This document shows, in pieces, positions 1 through 11,700 of a stretch of DNA of 64,000 nucleotides; the first letter of the stretch is position 1, and each line of letters starts with the position of its first letter. The notes under the pieces were generated by a model that had not been told where the DNA came from, did no database searches, and saw only the letters and a list, made by a program, of their open reading frames with translations. Origin of the DNA: Paracamarosporium sp. OC-R06-R3 (lineage: Eukaryota; Ascomycota; Dothideomycetes; Pleosporales; Didymosphaeriaceae). The position numbers were made by a program, and so were the translations under genes. The stretch lies in NCBI GenBank assembly GCA_019828545.1, contig JACVRA010000178.1:1-64000 (forward strand). Direction: 5' to 3'.

Positions 1-340
1 GAGTGGCGACTCGCTACGTAGTTACGTTACAGAAAAGAAGAACGCATATATCAACTCATCAGTCGGCTTAAACCCTTCATAAACGGCATTTGACCCAGGA
101 CTGACTGCTCCAAAGGTAAAACATAATATTGCGAATATCAATAAGCCGAGAAGGCAGCTGACCGATTACACTACAGTCCATAAAGATGAGATGATTTATG
201 ATGTCTAAATCAATTGTTCTTTCCATTGACATTATACTCCCATAAATATGCTCGATGTGTGGGGATGATACTACATTCCATGATACGCCAATAAAACCCG
301 TCCCAGAACATTGACTGACCAACCCATGCTCCGAACCTCT
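1..340. other. Gene-free left edge
   Basis: I see no coding exon here. It probably holds the 3' UTR and terminator of the minus-strand TOS1-like gene that ends at 341. Short open frames lack family resemblance. Confidence 0.5.
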
Positions 341-2851
341 TTATACACCAATCGAAAACAATGAGTGCGAATAATCATTCTCATCATACGCCAAAATGTC
401 ATCAATTTGCGCCTGTGTCAGGCTGGCCCCAAAATCGAACCCGTCGTCCAACACTCTTGCCGTAATGTTCCAATTATGAAACACAACCGCAAATTTGATC
501 GTACGGCCAACCGGACGGAGGAAATAATTGCTGTCGCCGCCTTCCAAGTTGCCTTGGCGATGAATTGTTGACTTCGCGCGCATCTCACCCCGGCCCAAAA
601 TCTCAAAGGCATCGAACTCACCGCAGCCAGTTGACCAGCAAGAACATGGGATATTGTTGCGATCGTTACCGTACTGCAGGATGCGCGGGATAGCCGCGTT
701 GAGAAACCACCAAGCGGGTGCGTCAGACAGCATGCCTTGATCTGAACCGTAGTTGTCATAGTGATCCATTTGGAACTCGATAAAGAAGGCCTTGGAGGGA
801 CCGTCCCAACCGTCTGCGATGAATCAGTAATTGTAGACGACAAAAAATAAACTTGGTGACCATACAGTGTGCAGTGGCGTCTGGTCGCACGTACTCGCAA
901 TTACCGTCGCAGATTTTGTCCGTAAAGACGGCAACTTCGCGCTCTGAAGTTTCGAGAGTGCCATCGAAAGGAGTATTTTCTGTAGCCACCTTGCTTCCGT
1001 CACCAATCACGTAGCCGAGCGAGTTTCCGAATGCACTAAACTCTGTCAGCATGTTCTTGGGAGATGTACCATAATCTAGCCTGTTGACATACTAGTCAAA
1101 TGTGCCAGACTTTTGAGGGTCTCCTAGATTCGCCAAAAAAGCGAAACCGCTCGCCGCGGCAGGCGCTGTGGAAGTGTAGTAAGCCACGCGACTCCAAGTT
1201 GAAGCTGCAGCTGCTTTTACGTCGTTCTGTAGCAACGAATCACTCGATATTGGACTAGCCGACGCACGGAAATCGGACACAACAGGTCTTTGTTCATCGC
1301 GTCTGACAGCTGGAACGGGACTTGTCGCACTCGCGTCGGGTGCCGTATCTAAACAAGGCGCCGATGAATTGGGTAATAATGGTGATACTTTCGGAGCAGG
1401 TGGAGCAGGTAGGGAAGGCACAGAAGGAGTGACTGCAGTCAGTGGTGAAGGTGGTGGCGGCAGTGGCGGCGGCGGCGGTGGTGGTAGTGCAACTAGAGTC
1501 GATGCTACCGATCCATGTCAGTAAGCTGTATCACCCTAAACGTGTTTTACAATGGTAGACTTACACAAGGATGCAGATTGTGTTACAGCCCTCGACTTAG
1601 ATTCGCATAAACATTCTGTTTCATGGGGCCCAGGAAGTAAGGCTGTCGGTTGAATTGGTGGGTGGACAATAGACGTTGGACTATTTGGACATTCTGTGTC
1701 CGTGACCTCAAGAGTTGTCGTTGCAGTCGTGGTCGCAGTTTTCATTGATATAGGTAGTGGGAGAGCCGCTGGAGGCGCAGGAGGTGTAGGTGACGGAGGC
1801 TGCACTGGTGGTGCTGGGGCAGGTGGTGCGGGTGCTGGAAATGGAATCGGTATAGGTACTGGGAGGATTGGGGGTGGAGGCAAGATTTGCGTCTGCGTGA
1901 GGCCTGACACAGGAATATTCGGACAAGTGCTACCCTGCACGAAGATGGTCGTAGTAATTGTAGGTGTGGTCGTGCAAACCCATTCCAGTTGGTTCGTTAT
2001 CACTTGCGACGTCCTCGAGCCGCCCGCTTGCGCATTCGTAGGGGCAATCGTCTGTACAATTGTAGTGCCAATTGTCTGTTTTATCGTAGAAGAACCTGTC
2101 TGCATAGTTGCGGAGGCGGCGACATTGTTAGTCGTAGAACTAACTACTTGGGTAGTCGTCCGCGCGCGTGTGGAACCGGCAGTGGAAGCGACTGTTTGTT
2201 CAGTTGTAAAGGCATGTGTCTCAGATGTGGAATCTTCTGCCGATTGAGTGGCATATTCACCTGTTCATCAGATGTATCAGTAATAGAGTGGAACTCATAG
2301 ATGGCAAACATCCAAATACCTTCTGTATTCGGGTCATCATGGGTATGATGCCAGAATGAATGCCAAATGGATCTTATGGTCCCTTGTTCTTCGCGAAGTC
2401 TTTGTATCTTTCGTCGTCGTCTGTTTGCCCGGTCATTATCTCGACGGGTAAGATCTCGTTTTGAGATAGACATGTCCGACAGCTTGTACACAGCTATTTG
2501 AGACACGTTCATCGGTCCGCGTAGATGCATGGAGAGCTAGGTGCGTCATCAGCACTCCATTAAAGGCATGAAATTTTGTTCAGGTACTTCTCCAATCAAA
2601 GGCGTAAAAGGTCCGACGCCTGAGTAGGCTACGGGCTCGTGGTCGCATAGTCCAGTTTTCGGATTGACTCGAGTCGTTCTATTGTATTCGCCGGGCTGGC
2701 TTATGTTCTTGTACGTTATTGCAGTGACTTCCGAGCAATACCAGTTCCCATCATCAGAGCGCTCTGCGGTTCCACGACACAGTTGTGCGGCACTCCTGCT
2801 AGAGGCGACGCGAATAAACAAGCACAAGATACCAAGTAGTAAGTAAAGCAT
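341..2851 (-). CDS. Secreted TOS1-like cell-wall protein (DUF2403 + DUF2401) with a long Pro/Thr-rich linker
   Basis: Six exons by hand: 2851-2588, 2536-2261, 2219-1565, 1504-1093, 1035-866, 813-341, giving 749 aa. Residues 1-18 form a signal peptide. About 25-120 match the DUF2403 glycine-rich domain (NWYCSEV, HLRGPMN, QIAVY). About 180-495 are Pro/Thr/Ala-rich and low complexity. About 500-745 match the TOS1-like DUF2401 domain (WSRVAYY, FGNSLGY, KAFFIEFQM, SCWSTGCGEFDAFE). E658-x-D-x-x-E663 resembles the GH16 catalytic pattern, so a beta-glucan-active fold is plausible but inferred. Every junction restores family sequence; intron 1 rejoins PLIGE to LSMHLRG. The second intron is only 41 nt. 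No GPI signal is visible at the C terminus. The role is likely in wall glucan remodelling outside the cell. Confidence 0.85.
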
Positions 2852-3576
2852 GCTGATGCAGTGCGGTATGAGTACAACGACTGGGCTGCGTGGTTACGTA
2901 GTATGCACAGAAGATTGGGTAGAAGAGACAAGATCATGTATAGAGGTTAAATTCATTGCTGAGAACAGTTCTGGAAGCGAGTCTCAGGGAACTAGAAGCA
3001 GCACCTCATAGGACCACATCTATGGAAGCTACCAACCCGTCGTTCTTTCCTTCTTCGTTTGAATCGCGACCTACGCACTCATTAGCCACATTCCATGCAT
3101 GAAGTGGAAAGCGCGAGCGGAGAGTATGTGCATTTCAGAAGTCCGTTGAGATCATCGACGTCAAAGACGGCTAAATCAAGAGGTACCAGAAAATAAAGAT
3201 GTATGGAAGTATTCATCCTTGCACAGGGGAAAAGACGGAGGTGCGAGAAGACATACCTGATCTAAGGTGCAAAGCAGCACAAAATTCTCGACTATAGATT
3301 AAGTAGACTTATGTCCTGCGACAAATCGATCGCGATGAAAACAATTGGACGGAACCAGGCCCAAAGCTTCCTTTGCTACAAGGTTAAGGTCGAGATAGAA
3401 GATGAGGTCGAGCTGCAGAATTCTTTTAATGAGGCTTGACGCCAAGACGGGGCCCGAGCGCTGCATAAGCGAGATTTTTCGCACACATCGCATCGCGACT
3501 TCGCGCGAACTTTCAGTCTCCCAACCATCGTCAACCTCTCGCCCTTCGAACACCTCCGTCGGTCGATCTCGCAGCC
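2852..3576. promoter_or_regulatory. Divergent promoter between TOS1-like gene and RPS13
   Basis: This 725-bp gap separates two divergently transcribed starts. The last 150 bp before RPS13 are rich in TC tracts, as expected for a ribosomal protein leader. No further motif was assigned. Confidence 0.45.
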
Positions 3577-4194
3577 ATGGGTCGTCTTCACAGCAACGGA
3601 AAGGGCATATCGTCCTCGGCCATCCCCTACTCGCGCACCCCGCCGGCGTGGCTCAAGACTACCCCCGAGCAGGTCGTCGAGCAGATCTGCAAACTCGCCA
3701 GGAAGGGTGCAACTCCCTCCCAGATTGGCGAGGTCCTTCGTGACTCCCACGGCATCGCCCAGACCAAGGTCGTGACCGGAAACAAGATCCTCCGCATTCT
3801 CAAGTCGAACGGTATGGTAGCCTGCCCGAGTTGAAGCGCATGTCAACTGCAGCCCTGCCTATAGGCATCTGCCGCGCTATATAAATTTGCCTCTGTTGGT
3901 TCATTGCTGACAGAGAGCCATTAGGCCTCGCTCCCGAGATTCCCGAGGACCTCTACATGCTTATCAAGAAGGCTGTCGCCGTCCGCAAGCACTTGCAGGT
4001 CAACCGCAAGGACAAGGACTCCAAGTTGTATGTTTACGCCAAATTTGGTGCGCTTACGTTGTACTGACCCTTGTAGCCGTCTCATTCTCATCGAGTCCCG
4101 TATCCACCGTCTCTCCCGCTACTACAAGACCGTCGGTGTCCTGCCCCCTACCTGGAGGTACGAGAGCGCCACTGCCTCTACCCTTGTCGCATAA
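3577..4194 (+). CDS. RPS13: 40S ribosomal protein S13 (uS15)
   Basis: Three exons, 3577-3811, 3925-4027 and 4077-4194, give 151 aa, the usual length of eukaryotic S13. The N-terminal half has the S13 extension ([20 protein letters not shown]) and the C-terminal half the S15 fold ([29 protein letters not shown]). It binds 18S rRNA in the body of the small subunit. The start at 3577 is the first ATG and sits in a GCAGCCATGG context. Both introns split codons (phases 1 and 2) and restore SNG-LAPEIP and DSKF-RLILIE. The 113-nt first intron is longer than most in the window. Confidence 0.97.
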
Positions 4195-4577
4195 AGGAGT
4201 ATGGGAAAGTGTGGAGTGTTCAAGGAAAATACTCAATTGGAGTTACGGATGCATGGAATCTTTACGGGTCAATAGCCTGTTTATGGATGGACATGATATG
4301 GAATGAATGAAAAGCATCACGTCTCAAGACGTCTCACCTGATCGCCGATCAATGGAATTTCTGGCTACTTATACTACATTGCTCGTGAACGTGAATTATC
4401 GAATAATACAAACTACTCTGACCCAAGGGTATCATGCCAGCCATGGTGCGCCGTGAAGCTACTAATGACCATGAAACGCCTATCCTATGCAAGCCACAAG
4501 ATTTTTCCTTCCCTTCCATGCACATTTGGTATTCACTTATACCACTCCCTAGGTGAAACCATGCCATTTCTTCTCCC
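4195..4577. other. Convergent 3' region between RPS13 and SDC1
   Basis: The gene-free space lies between two convergent stop codons and should contain both 3' UTRs. No other feature is visible. Confidence 0.5.
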
Positions 4578-5125
4578 TCAACCCTCAAGCTCGGCACTCT
4601 TCTGCGCAAGAAACTTGCTCAAGTACTCCAACGGTTTCTCCGGTCTATCCCCAAATTAGCATTGTTGTCTTAACTAGCATCTAATTTCGCTTACTCTTCT
4701 GCAGCCAAGTTCTTCATCGCCTCCAGCAAATGCGGCGTGACATGCTTGTTCAGGTATTGACGTGTAGGTGCCCCATGCAGCGTCGCATGAACCGGCACCT
4801 GCGCAGGGCCACTCGGGTGGGGTGAATTACGCGTCGAAGTTGGAGGTGGAGCGGGTGAGGGTGCGGAAAGAGGTGCTGCTACGGGCTGCGCGGGTTGTTG
4901 TTGTTGAACTTCTGCTTGTTGCGGTTGCACGGACTCGGGCGCAATTGCGGGGGTATCTGCGGAAACAGCTTGAACTGCAGCGGACGCTGGAATCGGGGCT
5001 GAATCAGCCATCTCGACGTCTTCTGCTGGGGTGCCGTCTGGTATGGGCGCCAGAACTGGTGCTGCAACTGTAGTCGGCGAGGCCACGGAGGTCTGGGCAG
5101 GCGTTTGCACAGAGTGATCAGCCAT
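4578..5125 (-). CDS. SDC1: COMPASS complex subunit Sdc1 (Dpy-30 motif)
   Basis: Two exons, 5125-4695 and 4644-4578, give 165 aa. Residues 1-115 are Pro/Ala/Gln-rich and probably disordered. Residues about 119-160 form a Dpy-30 helical dimerisation motif (PTRQYLNKHVTPHLLEAMKN, then PLEYLSKFLAQ). The motif spans the intron and is complete only after splicing; reading through stops at LAAEE. The open frame runs upstream of 5125 without an ATG, so MADHSVQ is the chosen start. In yeast, Sdc1 pairs with Bre2 in the Set1/COMPASS H3K4 methyltransferase, so a nuclear role is expected. Confidence 0.88.
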
Positions 5126-6611
5126 AATTCGAGCGCCGAGCGTGACGAGTGGGAAATCAAGAAGAGGCGACCTGATTGGGGGAAGAGCGGGTTCTTGTGT
5201 GTTGGCTGCGACGGGATGTTGATCTGTAGAGAGCACGGTGCTGTTCGGAGATTCGGCGGCGATAGTCCGGGGGCTGGTGCGTTCGTGTGATCTAATATAA
5301 AGCTTGGTCGAGGTGTTGACGGACACTTAATGTAGGCTTCTATTGTTTGGCAATCAAGACCTTGTAGCAATGATATAGTTGCTTCCAGTCAGATCGCATT
5401 TCATTTTCGTCAAGATATATTTGTCAGAGTTTGTTTGCTGCGCATCACGAGCTTTGCAGGTTGGCTACACTTCAAAGCGTTGCATCTACTTGTGAATATA
5501 AGCATTCAGGCTTCTCCACCTACCTAGTTTGAGCTTGTACTGTACATCAAGTCAAACCATACGAATGCAGTGTCGCCGTCTGTACTATGCGGTTTTTGCA
5601 AACGCACCACAATCGAAATCACCAAAAATGTCCCTATCACTGTTCGACAGCCCATGTAATGATAACATACATATGTGGAAGCATACATTCTTTAAATGTG
5701 TCTACTTATTCGAGTAGTCTCAGAGTTCAATCTATTGATATCTTTCAAGTTCGTCGCCGTGTCATCCCAAAACGAAGCTCATGACCAGGACCCATGATGA
5801 GTGTGACTTTCCGCTTCTCCTAGCTGATATACTAGTCAATACTACTCAAACATATATTATAAGATTCATGCCCCAACTATGTAGCCTTCACTATCCCAGA
5901 GACGGTGTCTAATATCAGTCGTCGCTTCAATGATGCGAACAAAATCCAACTCGGCTTATTAAACAAACATCGCAAGGGCGCAGTTTCTGACCATGCGCCC
6001 AGCGCTACACAACTGGCCCAACGCTCGCATGCACCAAGCTTTGTTTCGATAGGTCGTTTACTGATCCGTCTCATTACTATACTTCTGCCTTTGTGCGCTT
6101 CCCTATCGAACTTCGATTCAAGACACTCCACACCGTCGAGATGAGATTAGCTTCTCACTTCAGCAAGCAGAGACAGTGGACTTCTCCGAGACGCCGCAAA
6201 GAGATATGCAATGCATATTCCACATGTGTTAGTAGTACTGTGGAACATGTGTTTAGGTCTTCCCAGTTACTATATCACCTAACCAGGCTTATTCTTCATG
6301 CTCAAGATTCTCCTATGCACCCTTTACCCTTTATTTCGTGTGCAGCACATACTGGTGTCTCTGCACTAGATTATCGTGCCATATATACAGCTCTCGTCGT
6401 GGTATTTTCCATACGGCTAAGAGTAAATTGAACCGAGTATTACGATGGTGCTCTAGCGAATGGGTTTGTTACACATCTGAACGCAGAAAGGCCTGCAGAT
6501 GGTCCTAGTTGTGGGTCAACTGATAGGGAAGAATATTCGGGTTGTATATACGACATGTACAAGTATGATACACCATTCAGAAGTATTTTACAACAGTATG
6601 TCAATAGGCCT
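5126..6611. other. Gene-free interval upstream of SDC1
   Basis: I find no exon with family resemblance in these 1.5 kb. Open frames are short and overlap on both strands. The part next to 5125 should be the SDC1 promoter; the right end holds the 3' UTR of the gene at 6612-7650. Confidence 0.5.
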
Positions 6612-7650
6612 TCATGCCACGATGCCTTGCTTCTTCTTCTGTTCGACAGCACCAGTCTTCTGGGACTCCAGCAAGTTCTCATGCTCTTTTCCGAAGGGCA
6701 TATCGTCTCCATCCGGCACCCTACGTATCTTCAAATCCGCTGCTGCACCATGCATGCCCACAATGTTCAGGGTCTTTTCCAGCTTCCCCCACACCTTAAC
6801 AGGTGGTGACTCTCCCTTGAATAGCTCCCGTCCAGCATGAATCAACTCGTTCGCTGCGAAACTGCCCGGGGCGTACTTAGGTGTATACGGCTTACGGTCC
6901 CACATATTACGCTGCATCCGGTACAGGGTCTGCATCATGCTCTGTTCTATCGCTTTCGGGTCGAGGACATCTTGGTCGACCTTTGGCGCGTCTCCTGACG
7001 AAGCTGCATTGCCGCGCTCGCGCCTCTTGGGTCCAGCTTCGCTGCCACGATTCTTCGGTCCCCCACGAGCACCACCCGCGCCAGGAGGGCCGCCGCCGCG
7101 GGCACGTAGATTGGGACCACCTCTTGGCTGGCCACCAGGAGACCCTGCATCGCGGGTTATGCGGAGGGTAGACGGAGCGCGGACCATGGTGCCTGGGGCA
7201 CCGGCTCCTTCCTTTCGAACAAGTGGTTTTCGGGGAGTGCTCATTTTGGATCCTGTCGATGAGCTAGCATTCGAGGTTTGAGCGCCCTGTCTAGCTTGGG
7301 GGATGCCGCGGGCAGGGCCGCTGCCCTGGGGAGGACGGCGAGTTTGGAGGTTTCCAATTTGGGCTGCAGCATTGGCATTGCGCTGACGACGAGGTTGGCG
7401 CTGAGCGGAGCCATCTATAGTGGACTTGTAATGAGTGAAATGTCGATACGCATGAGATTGGGGCTTTCCAATGCATACCTTTCATGGCGTCCTTAAGTGA
7501 TAGCGACTGGGGTGCAGAGGCGCCTGGCTGGCCCTCGAGCCTGCGAGCAGAGGCATGGAAACCCCTCGAGCAGCGTGAGCTCGTCGCTACGCGCTGCGGA
7601 AACGTCCTTCCTATTGCGCCCATCGATGGGCACATGTAGCGTTGCGACAT
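6612..7650 (-). CDS. Predicted mitochondrial protein, family not recognised
   Basis: Two exons, 7650-7479 and 7414-6612, give 324 aa. The start is chosen for its GCCGCCATGTC context and because no ATG precedes it in frame. The N terminus is Arg/Ser-rich with few acids and ends near RGFHASARR, typical of a mitochondrial presequence. Residues about 60-200 are basic, Gly/Pro/Arg-rich and probably disordered. The last 110 residues are the conserved-looking part (LYRMQRNMWDRKPYTPKYAP, KVWGKLEKTLNIVGMHG). A basic linker plus a short folded domain would suit a mitoribosome or RNA-associated factor, but this is inference. It is divergent from CDC26, with 355 bp between start codons. Confidence 0.72.
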
Positions 7651-8005
7651 GGCGGCAATTGACGGTGGAAGCTGCTTCTGTTGCTGAACTTTTTGGATGA
7701 GACCGTCAATGATCGCTTGGCGCGGCAGGGGTCCGTTCACTTTGCCCGTGCGCACCAGCCCAGCTGTGGAGCATCACGAGCATTGTTTGCAGTTGAGCAT
7801 TCGTCTTGATCACCATTCTTTCTCTGGCCACATTCCGGGTCGTGATTTCATCTCGTCTGAATAGAAATAAAAGGCACCGTTATCGCGCTGCCGTTCTGAG
7901 CACATCGACACGCGACCTACTTGCACATCCATATCTGCGGCGCCTGCCAAAGAAACCAGGTTCATCATTGATTCTGTTTCCCCGAACTTCCACCACATCG
8001 TCAAA
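7651..8005. promoter_or_regulatory. Divergent promoter, mitochondrial-protein gene and CDC26
   Basis: The 355 bp separate two divergent ATGs and must hold both promoters. A second open stretch just upstream of 7650 has no ATG and is read as 5' leader. Confidence 0.45.
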
Positions 8006-8239
8006 ATGCTTCGCCGTCCTGCCACCACCATCACTCTCACCTCCGCGGACCTGGAAGCCTACGAAGCCAACCGCCAACGCAAGATTTGGGAGATGCAGCA
8101 GCAGCAGCAAGCACAGATCGCACAATCTTCCAACGGATCTGACAGGAGCAAGGAGCGGGATCATCAAGCCGCAGCTCGACCGCAGCAGCGTACTCAGAAA
8201 GACCGCATCATGGGCGGACACTCGCGTCAGGGTAACTAA
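8006..8239 (+). CDS. CDC26: Anaphase-promoting complex subunit CDC26
   Basis: A single exon of 77 aa. The N terminus MLRRPATTITLTSADLEAYE is the conserved Cdc26/Apc12 signature, an extended segment that in known structures threads through the Cut9/Apc6 TPR superhelix. A Gln-rich stretch follows, and then a basic tail ending KDRIMGGHSRQGN. Fungal Cdc26 proteins are about this short. The protein stabilises the TPR lobe of the nuclear APC/C ubiquitin ligase. The start is the first ATG after a CACATCGTCAAA leader. No intron is needed. Confidence 0.85.
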   Translation: MLRRPATTITLTSADLEAYEANRQRKIWEMQQQQQAQIAQSSNGSDRSKERDHQAAARPQQRTQKDRIMGGHSRQGN

Positions 8240-8786
8240 CGCGATGATTTGGAGAGCATAAATGGACTTGACAACCCATATACTAAGACTCAGGAAGCAG
8301 ATACTCATCTGACGGATGCCGGTGAAGATACGGTCATGAGCGATTAAAGTGGCTTTTTAAATGGCGTTGGGTGATCAAGTGTTGGATATGTTTGGGAGTT
8401 TGGGAGCATAGACGGTGGAGACAAGGTGAGTCCATTAGCATCTCAATCGATCTTTTCTAATATTTAATCAGGTGGTGTATTCTCATAGGCAGTTGGAGCA
8501 CGGTGCTGACCTTCCCACCGGGCATGTCCCTTCGTGCAAGCGGCTATCGCGGTTGCTTCCATGACTAACGAATACCACCTTTTCCTCCATTCCCATGCCT
8601 TCCCCATCTGCCATGTGAGCAAACTCTTTCCCCATCAGGCGCTTATGTGGAATGTAGCAATTACGCGTCGGCCGGCGTAACGCCTGGAATGTGCCCAACT
8701 CCAGCAACACCATATGCCTACCCCCCTGGTGTCCGCCGACGTCTCTCTAACTTTCGCTATTACTCGTATGAAGCAGGACCTACAGC
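8240..8786. other. Gene-free interval before the GH16 gene
   Basis: This holds the CDC26 3' UTR and the promoter of the GH16 gene. No coding exon or RNA gene is recognised. Confidence 0.5.
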
Positions 8787-11700
8787 ATGGCGCGTCTCAA
8801 AGCGGCGTCTGCGCTGCTAGTGGTTCTCTTACCTCGAGCGTACGCGTTACAATATCAGATTATACAGGAATACAATGCGTCCAACATCTTTGAGGAATTC
8901 AATTTCTTCAACGTAAGAAATTATCTCACATACAAGACGAATTTCTAATACCATGACAGGGCTCTGACCCAACAGGTGGTTTCGTCCAATACGCGCCATT
9001 TGAGACTGCCGCAACCACTCCGCTCATTGGCAATTCTTCAGATCTGATTTATATAGGCGTAGATTATTCAAATTTCTATACACCCGGCGGCGTCGGACGA
9101 CCTAGCGTTCGACTTGAGAGCAAACTCACCTTCACAGAAGGCCTCTTCGTTTTCGACCTCACGCACATCCCAGTGGGGTGCGGAACTTGGCCAGGTATCA
9201 TACCCTCCCATCAACGCCTGCCCAGCTAAACCGTGGTTTAAATAGCACTCTGGACAACTGGTCTCGCCGATTGGCCTGCCGATGGTGAAATTGACATTAT
9301 CGAAAACGTAAACGACGCTCGCACTAATAACGCTGCTATTCATGCCGCCGGTAACTGCTCCGTAGATTTTTCCACCCCACAAACCGGCTTCTGGAAGAGC
9401 ACAGACTGCAACGTCAGCCATGATGATAACCAAGGATGCGGTACCATCTTCACCGAACCTTTCAACTACGGGTCCGAGTTCAATGCGAATGGTGGAGGCG
9501 TCTACGCACTGGAGTGGACCTCTTCCTCGATTAAGATTTGGTTTTTTCCACCTGCTAATGTTCCACCTTCCCTTCAATATGGCGATGTCCCAGACCCAGA
9601 TACGTTCGGTGTTCCGAGTGCGAGCTTCTCGGGACCCTGCTCTGACTCTTTTGGCGAGAAGTTTTTCAATCATAGTATTGTTATTGACACTACGTTCTGT
9701 GGTGGGTGGGCAGGCGCCACCTTCGGCACTGGAAGTTCATCATGTCCGCTCAAAGAAGGCCTGGGTCCACAGGATAGTTGTGTAGACTACGTGGCTAACA
9801 ATCCTGAGGCATTCAAGGATGCGTTTTGGGGGTTTCGAAGCCTCAAGGTGTGGGAGAAGGTGCCTGGCTTTACTGTGCCCGGGCTTGCGACACCTGGACA
9901 TACACTGCCGACGCCGGTTGCGACTATCGAGCCCGTTGATGTTTTAATCAAGGGACCAGCATCACAGAACATTTCAGAACCCATTACTGTTGGTGTGGAC
10001 CCCTTGGCTGGCGGATCGCTGACTATTAGTGATTTGTCGCTACCTACCACTATACAAATACCTTTAAATGTATCGCCTTTGACTGGTGGGGTACTCAAGG
10101 CTGGTGACGATAGCGATTGGAACGACTTGGAAGACACATCGGATGCCACTTTGTTAGAGCCTACCAATGTTCCCACCATCGTCGACAGTCCTTTCCCTGG
10201 TTTTATTGATACGGAACCAAGTGGGACCATCTCTATCGATCTAAGTGCTGCCACATCTGAAGCAGCTGTTCTTGGTGTCGATATTTCAGATTTGCTAGAC
10301 TTTAGCAACGATCCTTCAACCTCCGTCACTATCTCTTCTGTCCGCGCTCCATTCGGTGTCGGGAACACCGAAGGCCATAAAGATCTATTTCCACCTGAAC
10401 TCTCACTACCGGTGCCTACGAAAAGACCTCGCATTCCTACACCGAATGAAAACACAGGCATTGTGCTTCCACATCTACCACATAGTCCACCAGGACGGCT
10501 ACAGACCCCAAGTCCCAGTGCAGTGATAGGTGTCCAGATTCCAAATACACTTCCTCTGTTGATCCTAAACACCGGCGATAACGTGGCTGAACCGGGCTTG
10601 GAAATTCCCACCATCGACGTCCCAACGACAAATTCACCTGACCTCACCCCTCTCAAACTTGACCCTCCAACAGGAGATGTTTCCCAACTCGATAATCCGA
10701 GTCCGACTGTCCCAACAGTCGGAACTCCCCGATCTGGGGCTTCCAGTTCGAACGTTTCTAAGCCAGACGCCCTCACACCTGTGCAGCCAATACCGAGCGA
10801 AGTGCCTGTAGGCCTTACACTTTCTAAGCACAGCAACCCTCTTATTCCCGCCAATGGAAATACAGGAATAGTTCCGCCTAGCTTAAGTAACAGTCCCGTA
10901 GTCAGTCTTTGGGATTCCTTTAGTCCTGAGCTTAAAAACAAACTCATAGCCGCGGTGGCAATTCTACCAGCCCCTTCCCCTAGCAGCAGCCCACTAACTG
11001 ATTTGTGGGCTACTCTAAGTCCTGAGCTCAAGAGCGATATTCTAAGCGTAGCGAAGAATCTACCGGACATGCTACCAGAGGCCTCTGTCCCCACGATATC
11101 TGATTTGATCAATGCGGTTTCAATTGGAAAGGTTTGGAATATCCCAGCTCTACCAAAGCCGCTGCCACTTGAACTTCCGCCTGTCACCAAGCCTCTTGTA
11201 GGTGGGCTACTAGGCTTTTTGGACGCAAAGACAAGGAACAAGCTAAAGGCTCTGTTTGGGCAGGCTACGGCGCCGGCGACAGGCGGTGGCACTGCTAGGC
11301 GACAGGCAATCCCAGACCTAAGTCTAGGGACTGCAAACAACATACAGACACTTTTTGCTCTGCTTTCGAGCACTGTGCCTGACGTGCCGCCTCCAACCAC
11401 GAACTTGACCCTTCAATTGACACCAAGTGTGCCTGTCACTGCGCTGAACACCACAGATACTGCGCAGGCTATGTCCGGTCTTCTCAGTCTTTTAGACGAG
11501 AATACTAAAGCACAGATAGCGAGCTTGTTGCTCGCAGATGATGGTCCGATTGCAGCTGTTCCTCAGGACATTGCAGGCACCCCTCAAACAATCACAGACA
11601 CTCCTGAAGAAGTCGGAGGCAATGATCAGTTTGTTTCGGGAAGTCCCCAAGAAATTGCACCCAACCCCCAGACAACCGTAAGCGGTCCACAGCCTACCCT

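Noticed and set aside
7651..7755. N-terminal extension of the mitochondrial protein (VRTGKVNGPLPRQ)
   Set aside because: No ATG in frame upstream of 7650, and the ATG at 7650 has a strong GCCGCCATG context.
9787..11400. 537-residue minus-strand open frame
   Set aside because: It is the antisense shadow of the GH16 protein's long exon; its composition mirrors that exon.
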